This document shows, one piece after another, positions 46,887 through 54,320 of a stretch of 59,687 nucleotides of DNA (positions are counted from its first letter, which is position 1; the number at the start of each line of letters is the position of its first letter). A program made the translations under genes and the position numbers. Source of the stretch: an uncultured Porphyromonadaceae bacterium (GTDB lineage: Bacteria > Bacteroidota > Bacteroidia > Bacteroidales > Muribaculaceae); the NCBI GenBank assembly GCA_947643665.1, contig CANRWW010000016.1, forward strand, positions 1-59,687, written 5' to 3'. The notes under the pieces are model-generated. The model was given only the letters and a program-made list of their open reading frames with translations, searched no databases and was not told the origin of the DNA.

Positions 46887-48890
46887 TTAGTTGTTAGCCT
46901 CCTCCCGTTTGCCGGGCAGACGGTTGAGCAGGTCGTGGTACAGGGCTGTTTTGCTTTCAATATGGTCAAGAACCATGCGCACGAACGGATTGCGCTCAAA
47001 GTCGCCTCGCACATGTTCGAAATCGCTGCGTCGGCTGCGGTCGGAGGAGGAGTCTACCCCGAATCCTATGCGTGCTACCGAAGAGAACTCTTTGCGTGCG
47101 TCATCGTAGAGCATGCGGTCCAGTTTTGTCACGCTGTTCCACCAGCGTTCGGCAATCTGCTCCACATCTGCCACGGTCAGCTCGCCGACCTCTTTGCCCC
47201 ACCAGTTGGAGAAGTTCTCAACTACCCAGGTCCATTCCATATCGTAATAATTTACGGCAAGGGTGCGGAGACGGTCGTTAACCTCCTCAAGTGTTTTTAT
47301 ATCACCGGAGGCTATATCCTGGCATAGTTTCTTGATTTCGGTACGTGGCGCGATTAGTCCGGACAGGTCAAGCCATTCTCCTCCTCCTGCCGGGATGGTG
47401 GCTTGCAGACGTCTGTGCATATCCTCTTCATCGGCGATAGGCGCACCTTCCAGGCGTTTGAGTATTGAGTTACCCATGAATTTGTCAATGGCCATGGAGT
47501 AGTATTTCCGTCCTTTTCTCAGGGCGGAAGATGTGATAATCATCCCCTGGTAGGAATAATGTTCGGATGTCTCTCCCGCCGTATTTTCAATGTCGTCAAG
47601 GAGTTTGGTGCCGTCCATCATCTTCTGTACGGTGTACGGGCTCAGAAGATTGAAATTAATATAGTCAAGTTTGCTTGCAGTGCGTCTTCTGTCGCGTTTT
47701 GGCCATTTCATGGCATCGCGTATCGTTCCCACGCTCTTGAGGTTTACTCCCGGCACAAGATGATGTGTGCCGGTGTTCTCGATAAGGTAGCTGAATGGCA
47801 GGCGCGATGTGTCGGGGTGGTTTACATGCCGTCCCATGACTAACGAGAATGCCCCTATGTGTGCCGGCCAGAGCACATAGCTGTCGCTGGTGGTCTTGGA
47901 TCCACGATCCACTACCCCTTGATGGATAGGGCCGAGCTTATACATGTGGTTGCTCTGGTTTGAGCCGGAACCAGCGTTGAGGAATGAGAACATTCCGGCG
48001 ATAAGCAGGCTGGATTTATGCATCGTTACGGTATATGGGCCTGCAAATATTGCGGCGGCTTCTCCGTTTTCACAAGCGCAATTGGCAAAGAAGAGGGAGT
48101 CATGTGCCGAGAAAAGGCGGGTAAGTTCGGTCGCCTGTCCCACGAAAGTGTGCACAAGGACAGACCCTTCGTCAACTGTGGCTCCGGCGCATACTATGAA
48201 GTCTTTTGCCATTACATTGTGTCCCACGCGCACGGGATCGTCCGGCTCCGACATGATGCTGCCGTTTTCAAGGCTTTTTACGCCTTCTATGGTGGCAGCC
48301 TGTCCTATATATACGTTTTTGATTGTGCCTGCATTGACCACTGTCACATCTTCTGCAATAGTGCCGGTTGAGCTGCGTCGTTTCTCTACATATTCGTCTA
48401 TTAACCCACGCAGTTTTTTTACCAGTTCTTTGTCGTGACGGTACATGGCGATGATATATGCGACATGTGCCGAAAGGCAGTCATAAATGGGCACCTCGCG
48501 CCCGCCTGTTTCATTCAACACGGAAACTTCCACTCCGTTGCCAAAGGTGGATTCTCCTGTCATGGCAATGCATGCGGTGTTCTCTATGACTGAACGGTCT
48601 CCTATACGGTAATTGGAAATATAGTTGCCTATGCGGTTTATGAGCACATCGTCTCCGATTTCGCAGTTGTGTATCATTGCGTTGTACACACCGGGGCGCA
48701 TCGGTATGTTACCGTCGCGCATGACGATTCCCTCGGTAGTGCCGAGTTTTACTTTTCCTGCGAAGTCGGTGTTGCGGTAATGTTCGGGCCTGAAAGGTGT
48801 TGAGACCTCAATATTGTCCCAGTCCTCGCAACGGCAGCCGTTGTTTTCAAGTGCCAGACGCTCGTCGGCATTAAGTTTTCTATAGGCCAT
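46887..48890 (-). CDS. DUF4954 family left-handed beta-helix protein
   Basis: A 667-residue protein of the DUF4954 family, common in Bacteroidales and without an assigned function. There is no signal peptide. Residues about 70-330 hold hexapeptide repeats of the left-handed beta-helix kind (CEIGDDVLINRIGNYISNYR, TIKNVYIGQAATIEGVKSLE, VLVHTFVGQATELTRLF), as found in sugar acyl- and nucleotidyltransferases. The C-terminal half is helical and charged. It may be an acyltransferase or a sugar-1-phosphate enzyme, but the family's activity is not established. It heads the lpxB-mutS run. A TAAATTTG box (48968-48961) without a clear -33 may be its promoter. Confidence 0.85.
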   Translation of the reverse strand: MAYRKLNADERLALENNGCRCEDWDNIEVSTPFRPEHYRNTDFAGKVKLGTTEGIVMRDGNIPMRPGVYNAMIHNCEIGDDVLINRIGNYISNYRIGDRSVIENTACIAMTGESTFGNGVEVSVLNETGGREVPIYDCLSAHVAYIIAMYRHDKELVKKLRGLIDEYVEKRRSSTGTIAEDVTVVNAGTIKNVYIGQAATIEGVKSLENGSIMSEPDDPVRVGHNVMAKDFIVCAGATVDEGSVLVHTFVGQATELTRLFSAHDSLFFANCACENGEAAAIFAGPYTVTMHKSSLLIAGMFSFLNAGSGSNQSNHMYKLGPIHQGVVDRGSKTTSDSYVLWPAHIGAFSLVMGRHVNHPDTSRLPFSYLIENTGTHHLVPGVNLKSVGTIRDAMKWPKRDRRRTASKLDYINFNLLSPYTVQKMMDGTKLLDDIENTAGETSEHYSYQGMIITSSALRKGRKYYSMAIDKFMGNSILKRLEGAPIADEEDMHRRLQATIPAGGGEWLDLSGLIAPRTEIKKLCQDIASGDIKTLEEVNDRLRTLAVNYYDMEWTWVVENFSNWWGKEVGELTVADVEQIAERWWNSVTKLDRMLYDDARKEFSSVARIGFGVDSSSDRSRRSDFEHVRGDFERNPFVRMVLDHIESKTALYHDLLNRLPGKREEANN

Positions 48891-48945
48891 TGTAATGTGT
48901 TTTCAGTCAAGGAAAGTCACGTGGAACTTCAAACCTTGATTTTCA

Positions 48946-48977
48946 TTTGTTATTATGTTGCAAATTTACTATTTTTG
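48946..48977 (+). promoter_or_regulatory. Promoter of the alternative glmU gene
   Basis: A TTTG (48946-48949) and a TATTTTTG (48970-48977) are separated by 20 bases. A minus-strand TAAATTTG box (48968-48961) is interleaved, so the two divergent genes may share one control region. The leader before the ATG at 49008 is about 25 bases. Confidence 0.7.
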
Positions 48978-49007
48978 CTCAATAAATAAAAAAATTGACG
49001 AGGGATT

Positions 49008-50210
49008 ATGAAACAGAACAATGTGATACTTTTTGATGTGCCTGCGGTGCGTGAGAATCTGCTCCCGATGAGCTATACGCGTCCGGTGGCAGACTTCCTT
49101 TTGGGCATCAATACGCTGCGTCAGAAGTGGGAATGTCTTATGCCGGGGAATTATTCCTATCTTACCGCCGACTATCTTGCCGAGAAATTTCCGGCGGTAG
49201 AGACGGATGACAACATCTACATAGCTTCCCATGTGGTGGCTACACCGGCTCTTGCCGAGGCAGTAGCCTCACTCGCGCACGGTGAGGCACTAACGGGCGA
49301 GACACGTAGCGGAGAGCATGTGCTCATAGCGATGCGTGGCACATCTGCCCATTTTGCGGAACTTTCAGCCGGAACCCCTGAGGGCATCGTGTTCCCGGAG
49401 AAGGTAGAGGCTGTTAACAGGCTTTATGATATTTTTCTGCTGAACGGCCGTCAGATAGAGGATGACTTCCAGATACTCACGCATCGCCGTGAGGGCCAGG
49501 TGATACCGCGCAGCAACACTGTCATTGGGGATCCGGAACAGATCTTCATCGAAAGCGGCGCTATAGTGGAAGGGGTTGTGCTCAATGCTTCGCATGGGCC
49601 TATCTATGTAGGGCGCCATGTGGAAATAATGGAGGGCAGCTGCCTGCGTGGACCTATCTCGTTGGGAGAGCATTCAACTGTCAATATGGGCACCCGCATC
49701 TACCCCGGCACTTCTCTCGGTCCCTGGTGCAAGGTAGGTGGCGAGTTGAACAATGTGGTGATGTTCGGTTTCTCCAACAAGGCGCACGACGGTTTCCTTG
49801 GCAATGCCGTAATAGGTGAGTGGTGTAATCTTGGAGCAGGTTGTGTGGCGTCAAACCTTAAGAACGATTATACGGAAATAAAACTGTGGAATTATCCTTC
49901 GCACCGCTTCCTCCGCACAGGGCTTCAGTTCTGCGGTCTAATAATGGGCGACCATTCAAAAGCTGGCATCAACACAATGTTCAACACTGCCACGGTGGTG
50001 GGTGTGGGTGTGAACATACATGGTTCCGGATTCCCGCGTAATTTTATCGCGTCCTTCAGCGAGGGTGGGGCTACCGGCTTCAACGATCTGCCGCTTGAGA
50101 AATTCTTTGATACGGCAACACGCATGATGTCGCGCAGAGGCCGCTGCCTGTCTGATGTTGACCATCGCATTTTCCTGGCGATCCGGAATATCGCAGACAA
50201 CTACAAATAA
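49008..50210 (+). CDS. Alternative GlmU-type UDP-GlcNAc synthesis protein
   Basis: A 400-residue protein of the Bacteroidetes alternative GlmU type, expected to make UDP-GlcNAc (acetyltransfer and uridyltransfer) for peptidoglycan and lipopolysaccharide. The N-terminal part (1-180) lacks the usual GxGTRM nucleotide signature; YTRPVADFLLGI near 24-35 appears in its place. The C-terminal part (about 185-385) is a clear hexapeptide left-handed helix (VYVGRHVEIMEGSCLRGPIS, GAGCVASNLKNDYTEIKLW) with the acetyltransferase GTRIYPGTSLG. It is divergent from the DUF4954-lpxB-mutS run, so a single region links UDP-GlcNAc and lipid A genes. It ends at the long hairpin at 50221-50291. Confidence 0.88.
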   Translation: MKQNNVILFDVPAVRENLLPMSYTRPVADFLLGINTLRQKWECLMPGNYSYLTADYLAEKFPAVETDDNIYIASHVVATPALAEAVASLAHGEALTGETRSGEHVLIAMRGTSAHFAELSAGTPEGIVFPEKVEAVNRLYDIFLLNGRQIEDDFQILTHRREGQVIPRSNTVIGDPEQIFIESGAIVEGVVLNASHGPIYVGRHVEIMEGSCLRGPISLGEHSTVNMGTRIYPGTSLGPWCKVGGELNNVVMFGFSNKAHDGFLGNAVIGEWCNLGAGCVASNLKNDYTEIKLWNYPSHRFLRTGLQFCGLIMGDHSKAGINTMFNTATVVGVGVNIHGSGFPRNFIASFSEGGATGFNDLPLEKFFDTATRMMSRRGRCLSDVDHRIFLAIRNIADNYK

Positions 50211-50220
50211 AACGGTTTTA

Positions 50221-50291
50221 ATCCTGGTGAAAAACAAAGCGATGTGCCTAAATTATCAATTTAGGCACATCGCTTTGTTTTTCACCAGGAT
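50221..50291. terminator. 34-bp perfect inverted repeat (long hairpin)
   Basis: A flawless 34-bp stem (50221-50254 with 50258-50291) closes on an ATC triloop. The core GCGATGTGCC/GGCACATCGC is shared with other hairpins in this window. T-runs on both strands let it terminate the converging glmU-like and hpf genes, but the stem is far longer than termination needs. It lies 6 bases before the element at 50298. Confidence 0.85.
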
Positions 50292-50297
50292 AGGGAA

Positions 50298-50412
50298 GGT
50301 GCTGTCAATCATTGGCTTTTGATCGCTTGACCCGGCCGGGAATGGCTCAGGTGGCAGGAGCCGGACACTGCAAGGAAAGACCTATATGAGCCATTATGTG
50401 CCCACTCGTTCT
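50298..50412 (+). ncRNA. Candidate structured RNA element, copy B
   Basis: A non-coding element clearly related to that at 25162-25319. It shares GGTGCTGTCA, TCGCTTG, AATGG, AGGAGCC and GCCATTATG in the same order. The stem GGCTC/GAGCC (50344-50362) replaces GGTTCC/GGAGCC of copy A, keeping the fold. Stem CTTG/CGGG uses G-U pairs on the plus strand. The long extra hairpin of copy A (25228-25280) is absent. It follows a 34-bp perfect hairpin and lies between convergent genes. The function, and whether it is transcribed, are unknown. Confidence 0.45.
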
Positions 50413-50445
50413 ATTTCCTGATTAGAGGAGAATGTCTGAAGCTGG

Positions 50446-50730
50446 TCAGTCTTTCTTGCGCTCAAGCTGACGCTCCAGTGCTTCAAGGCATAGGTCAACA
50501 GCTTCTTCAAATGTATCGGCGACTTTGGTTGCCACATGTTCGTCCTGAGGGACTGTCACACGCACTACTGCTTCTTTGTTTCTTGCCGTTTCAGGCTTGA
50601 CAACTGTCAGTTTCACGTCAATGGTGTTTATAGTGGTGTTATGTCGTGCGAGGCGTTCTGATTTTTTGTTTACGAAGGCGACGAGCTTTTCTGTGGCATC
50701 GAAATTGATGGCTTGAATTCTTACATCCAT
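50446..50730 (-). CDS. hpf: Ribosome hibernation promoting factor, short form
   Basis: Binds the 30S decoding region and stabilises inactive ribosomes when growth slows. The 94-residue protein is the short HPF/YfiA type with the beta-alpha-beta-beta-beta-alpha fold (MDVRIQAINFDATEKL, then VKLTVVKPETARNKEAVVRV and DTFEEAVDLCLEALERQLER). The ATG at 50730 fits the family better than an in-frame upstream start at 50772, which would overlap the recombinase gene. It begins four bases after the recombinase stop. The order rpsU, xer, hpf is widely conserved in Bacteroidetes, usually followed by tRNAs and tuf; here it is followed by the structured element instead. Confidence 0.92.
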   Translation of the reverse strand: MDVRIQAINFDATEKLVAFVNKKSERLARHNTTINTIDVKLTVVKPETARNKEAVVRVTVPQDEHVATKVADTFEEAVDLCLEALERQLERKKD

Positions 50731-50734
50731 AGTT

Positions 50735-51676
50735 TTATCCTCCTTGATTTTTTTGTGCGCGTGGATGCGCAAGTTGATAATTCTGTTTCAGTTCGCGGTA
50801 GGTTATATGTGTGTAGACCTGTGTGGTCTCCAGTGACTTGTGGCCTAATAGCTGCTGTACTCCGGGGAGATCTGCACCGTTGTTGAGCATGTCTGTGGCA
50901 AAGGAGTGCCGCAATGTATGGGGGGAGAGGCGTGAGGCGAGTGTGTGGCCTGTGAGCGCATGTTTTACAACCCGCAATACCGTGTGTGGCTTGAGGGGTG
51001 AGCAATCCGTGTTCACAAACAGGTGCTCCGGTGTCCTTACGCCGGTTGCCGTTGTGCGGATTCGCCTGTATGTATCAATCGTCGTTGCCAATTCTTCGCC
51101 GAATGGTATAAGTCTTTCTTTATTACGCTTACCGAGCACCTTTAGTTCGCGTCGCTGTGTGTCCACGTTGCAGTCAAGCATTCCGATCAATTCCCCCCGG
51201 CGTATGCCGGTTGTATATAGCATAAGGACTATCAGATGATTGCGCAATGGGATGAATGCTTTCGGAAGCCTTTCCTCAGTATCTTTGGGTGGACCAAGTA
51301 TTTCTTCCATTTCCTGGGGCCGCACGAACACCGGGAGGTTTTTCGGCACTTTGGCCAGCGTTATTTCTGCGGCGGGATTGGATTGCATGCCGTGATGGCG
51401 CATCATATAATTGAAAAGCGAGCTAAGTGCGCTTACTTTACGGTGTATGGACCGGTGCGAAATTTTGGCATCTGCCAGTGAAAGTATCCAGCTGCGTATA
51501 TCAGCCGGGGTAATGCTTATGGGGTCGAATCTATCAGGCACCCCTCCGGTTATGAAAGCTGCAAACTGACGCAGGTCGGTGCCATAAGACAAGACGGTGT
51601 GGGCCGAATAACTCAGCTCACACCGCATATATGTCAGAAATGCATTTATCATTTGCCGATTTCGTGAGGTTTGCAT
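50735..51676 (-). CDS. Tyrosine recombinase XerC/XerD-like
   Basis: A 313-residue tyrosine recombinase of the Xer type, which resolves chromosome dimers at dif; XerC versus XerD cannot be settled from this sequence alone. The N-terminal SAM-like DNA-binding domain (about 1-90) is followed by the catalytic domain with TTGIRRGELIGM (Arg I), HTLRHSFATDM (His-x-x-Arg), LLGHKSLETTQVY (His/nucleophile region) and the tyrosine in VYTHI. It is not a mobile integrase: it has no excisionase or attachment sites beside it, and its place between rpsU and hpf is ancestral in the phylum. A glycosyltransferase gene intervenes between it and rpsU here. Confidence 0.9.
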   Translation of the reverse strand: MQTSRNRQMINAFLTYMRCELSYSAHTVLSYGTDLRQFAAFITGGVPDRFDPISITPADIRSWILSLADAKISHRSIHRKVSALSSLFNYMMRHHGMQSNPAAEITLAKVPKNLPVFVRPQEMEEILGPPKDTEERLPKAFIPLRNHLIVLMLYTTGIRRGELIGMLDCNVDTQRRELKVLGKRNKERLIPFGEELATTIDTYRRIRTTATGVRTPEHLFVNTDCSPLKPHTVLRVVKHALTGHTLASRLSPHTLRHSFATDMLNNGADLPGVQQLLGHKSLETTQVYTHITYRELKQNYQLAHPRAQKNQGG

Positions 51677-51827
51677 CTGCTATGTCCTCCCTGTGGGATA
51701 TGCCGTGTCCCCCGGGATGCTCACGAAGTTAATATAAAGTTTGCGGTTTTCCAAATATTTCCAGATTTTCGTTGTAAAAATCTGATTTTTCAGAAAAATG
51801 TCCCGCTAAGTGAAAAATCGGAGTTGC

Positions 51828-52715
51828 CTAAACCTCTTTGGTTTCAGCAGCTTTTACGATCCCGTATGGTGTGCGGATGGTACGTCTCTTTTTTGTGTCC
51901 TCAAGGATGGCCACGTTGTCGGTCTTTGAGGCGACTGTTGATACCGATGTGGGATGATGGCGGTGTATGGTCAGCGCCTGATGCGGCACTTTCAATATGC
52001 GGCATCCGTTGAATCGGAGGCGGTATGCGATGTCAATGTCTTCGCCGAGGCCCGGCCCGAGATAGCGTTCGTCAAACCCGTTGATATCAAGCAGGTCTTT
52101 ACGGTATATCCCGAAGTTGCAACCGATCAGATTGCCTGTCGTGCGTTGCAGCATTCCTTTCCCCCCTATGATGGGCAGGTGGATCACCCTGTCGGGGTGG
52201 CAGTGGCCTGGAAATCGGAATATATTGCGGATGAAACGCAGCCGTTCGCGTATGAACCAGTTTGGTGGGAGTTCGGTGCGTGTTTCCATTTCTTTGCTCA
52301 TTTCAGGGGCGAATGTGGCGCGGCGTCCTGCTATTATTGTTTTCGGCCTGGCAAGCCGCAGGTGGTCTTTGAGCCAGTTTGGTGCGGGGATGCAGTCGGA
52401 GTCAAGAAAGCAGAGATAATCGCCGCTTGCTTGTGTCACAGCTTTGTTAAGTGCAATGTTTTTGCGCCATCCGTCATCTTCATGCCAGATATGGACGATC
52501 TCCATTTCGGGGTGGCCGGCGGTATATTGCCTGATATGTTTTACTGTTGTTTCATCAGAACCGTCATCGGCAAGGATGATCTGGAATTTTCTGACACTTT
52601 GGTGCCGTAGTCCTTCAAGCACGAGCCTCAGCCACTCGAAGTGGTTGTATACGGCAATGATTACGCTGGGCGTCGGTTCCGGATGGTATCCGTCATGGTT
52701 GTGTGTCGCAGGCAT
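51828..52715 (-). CDS. Family 2 glycosyltransferase
   Basis: A cytoplasmic GT2 glycosyltransferase of about 295 residues. The ATG at 52715 (MPATHNHDG) is preferred; an in-frame ATG at 52772 would add 19 residues without similarity to the family. Visible are PSVIIAVYNHFEWLRLVLEG (N-terminal nucleotide-binding strand), ADDGSDETTV, the metal-binding FLDSDCIPAPNWL (about 115-127) and GPGLGEDIDIAYRLRF near 235. No membrane segments. It resembles polysaccharide or lipopolysaccharide GT2 enzymes; the acceptor is unknown. It sits between rpsU and the xer gene, within a gene group that is otherwise translation- and chromosome-related. Confidence 0.9.
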   Translation of the reverse strand: MPATHNHDGYHPEPTPSVIIAVYNHFEWLRLVLEGLRHQSVRKFQIILADDGSDETTVKHIRQYTAGHPEMEIVHIWHEDDGWRKNIALNKAVTQASGDYLCFLDSDCIPAPNWLKDHLRLARPKTIIAGRRATFAPEMSKEMETRTELPPNWFIRERLRFIRNIFRFPGHCHPDRVIHLPIIGGKGMLQRTTGNLIGCNFGIYRKDLLDINGFDERYLGPGLGEDIDIAYRLRFNGCRILKVPHQALTIHRHHPTSVSTVASKTDNVAILEDTKKRRTIRTPYGIVKAAETKEV

Positions 52716-52864
52716 AGTGGCGATAGTCGTTTTTTTGAAACAGCAGACGCGGCATTTGTGGTGCCGCGTCATTTTGTATGTTTCGTGTTGTCTGTAAAGG
52801 CAAATGGTAAAATTGCCGGATTTATGTCTCTGGCAACTTTGTGAAGTCTTGGCAGGTAATTTGA

Positions 52865-53056
52865 TTACTCCTCAACAAGACGGAGCTTCTGCACGTAAAC
52901 GGCCTTCATCATCTTCTTGCGGTTGGTGACGGAGGGCTTTTCGAAAGCCTGACGGCTGCGGAGTTCTTTTACGATACCGGTTTTTTCGAATTTACGTTTG
53001 AATTTTTTGAGAGCTTTTTCGATGTTGTCGCCTTCTTTAACTTGTACGATGATCAT
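52865..53056 (-). CDS. rpsU: 30S ribosomal protein S21
   Basis: A 63-residue basic ribosomal protein of the small subunit, important for initiation. It begins MIIVQVKEGDNIEKALKKFK and has KRKFEKTGIVKELRSRQAFE and KPSVTNRKKMMKAVYVQ, as in other Bacteroidetes S21 proteins. The short length and Lys/Arg content are typical. It reads from a consensus promoter at 53167-53198 with a leader of about 105 bases. It is probably the first gene of a leftward unit including the glycosyltransferase, xer and hpf genes, although gaps of about 150 bases exist. Confidence 0.95.
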   Translation of the reverse strand: MIIVQVKEGDNIEKALKKFKRKFEKTGIVKELRSRQAFEKPSVTNRKKMMKAVYVQKLRLVEE

Positions 53057-53594
53057 TTTTGTGGGTAGTTATTTTTTTATGTTTTGTTTTAATTTTCAAC
53101 CTGTAAAGAGTTGTATCTATTGTTTGTATTTGATACGACACAATATATCCAGCCCATTAAGCGCGGCAAAATTACAGATATTTTTTTGAGTGACCAAATT
53201 TTTTCAATGCAATTTTTTGCCGAATTTCTTGTGATACAGCAGATACGGCAATAATACATGTCGGTTTTAATGGTAAGTGAGCCATGAAAATTATTACGCA
53301 TCAACTGTATAATAAGGCGTTATATTCTCTGTCTCATCCTTTCGCTGCTTTTAATCCTCATCCTCAGTCGTGTAGCCCGCTATACTCCTTAATCTTCGTA
53401 CAAAAATCAACTGGAAGTTATGTTCCCGGATAACTATGAAATGATTTCCACGGCTTGCTAATGCGGCAATTTGACTATGGATTTGGCGGGAATTGGCAAA
53501 AGTGTTTTGCTTATGACATTACTATACTTTGAAAAACACGGGAATCAGGACGGTTTTTGTATTTTTGCATCTGAAATATTGCGATGGAAATATT
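53057..53594. other. Intergenic region upstream of rpsU and the 53595 gene
   Basis: This 538-base gap holds the rpsU promoter (53167-53198). The stretch 53281-53510 is CT-rich on the plus strand (TTTCGCTGCTTTTAATCCTC, TCGTGTAGCCCGCTATACTC) and contains no good open frame or RNA gene I can name. It has the look of a decayed or repeated intergenic element. A TATTTTTG (53560-53567) may be the -7 box of the next gene, without a -33. Confidence 0.5.
53167..53198 (-). promoter_or_regulatory. rpsU promoter
   Basis: Reading leftward, a TTTG (53198-53195) and a TAATTTTG (53174-53167) are separated by 20 bases, a full match. Confidence 0.75.
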
Positions 53595-54209
53595 ATGGGA
53601 AAAGTAAGTAGACGGGATGTGGTGGGTGCTTTGGTGGCTGGTGGCATGATTTTCCTTACAATTGTGTTCTACGGTTGTGCGATGGGAATCCATGGAGAGA
53701 CGATTGTGGAATGGTGGATACCGGCTACGGTGGCAGTGGTGATGGCATTGGTCTCCGGAGCAGTGTCCGGGAGGTTTTGGGCGCGGGTTACAGGATCCGG
53801 GAGCATGCTGTTTAATTATCTGTGTCATGTGGTATTTTCCACAGGCTTGTTTCTCACATTGTTTTATGGCCTGAATTTTGCCTTTGCGGATAAAAATACC
53901 GAACATTATGAGAATGCGGTAGTGGAGCGTAAGTTTTCCAAAACGAGGCACCGAACACGGCGTGTGGGGCGTAACCGCATGGCGCCAGGCGAGCCCTACA
54001 AGGTATATTATCTGGATTTGCGTCTTCCAGACGGGAGGTTGAAAGAGATGTCGGCCACACTTGGGCAATATAACCGCCGGCATAAGGGCGATACGGTCGC
54101 GCTTCCGGTAGAGAGAGGATTGTTTGGTGTGCCGGTAATAAAACGTAGGGGAAGAAAAACAGAAGTGCCCCGTCCGAACCGGTATAGGGAGCATCGCCCT
54201 TACCGCTGA
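53595..54209 (+). CDS. Small membrane protein of unknown function
   Basis: A 204-residue protein not matched to any named family. The ATG at 53595 (MGKVSRRD) is chosen because upstream codons from 53529 include an unlikely stretch and the candidate -7 box. Three hydrophobic segments (about 10-32, 42-62 and 72-95) are followed by a basic, hydrophilic C-terminal region (about 105-204) with KVYYLDLRLPDGRLKEM and an Arg-rich end. It may sit in the inner membrane with the basic tail in the cytoplasm. It does not obviously belong to the gyrase operon that follows, and no terminator is seen between them. Confidence 0.65.
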   Translation: MGKVSRRDVVGALVAGGMIFLTIVFYGCAMGIHGETIVEWWIPATVAVVMALVSGAVSGRFWARVTGSGSMLFNYLCHVVFSTGLFLTLFYGLNFAFADKNTEHYENAVVERKFSKTRHRTRRVGRNRMAPGEPYKVYYLDLRLPDGRLKEMSATLGQYNRRHKGDTVALPVERGLFGVPVIKRRGRKTEVPRPNRYREHRPYR

Positions 54210-54281
54210 TTTCTTTCATATAGGGCGGTACGGATGATTGTGAAAGTGGGCCGGCGTGTTTATAATGTGGAAAAAAAATGC

Positions 54282-54289
54282 TAATTTTG
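54282..54289 (+). promoter_or_regulatory. Possible -7 box of the topoisomerase operon
   Basis: TAATTTTG lies about 30 bases upstream of the ATG at 54321. No good TTTG is present at -33 (GTTTAT is nearest), so this is a weak call. Confidence 0.45.
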
Positions 54290-54320
54290 CAGAAATACGC
54301 ATAGACCCAGCATTGACGCG

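Noticed and set aside
50735-51676. Integrase of a mobile element
   Set aside because: It is a chromosomal Xer-type recombinase in a conserved place, with no attachment sites, excisionase or phage genes.
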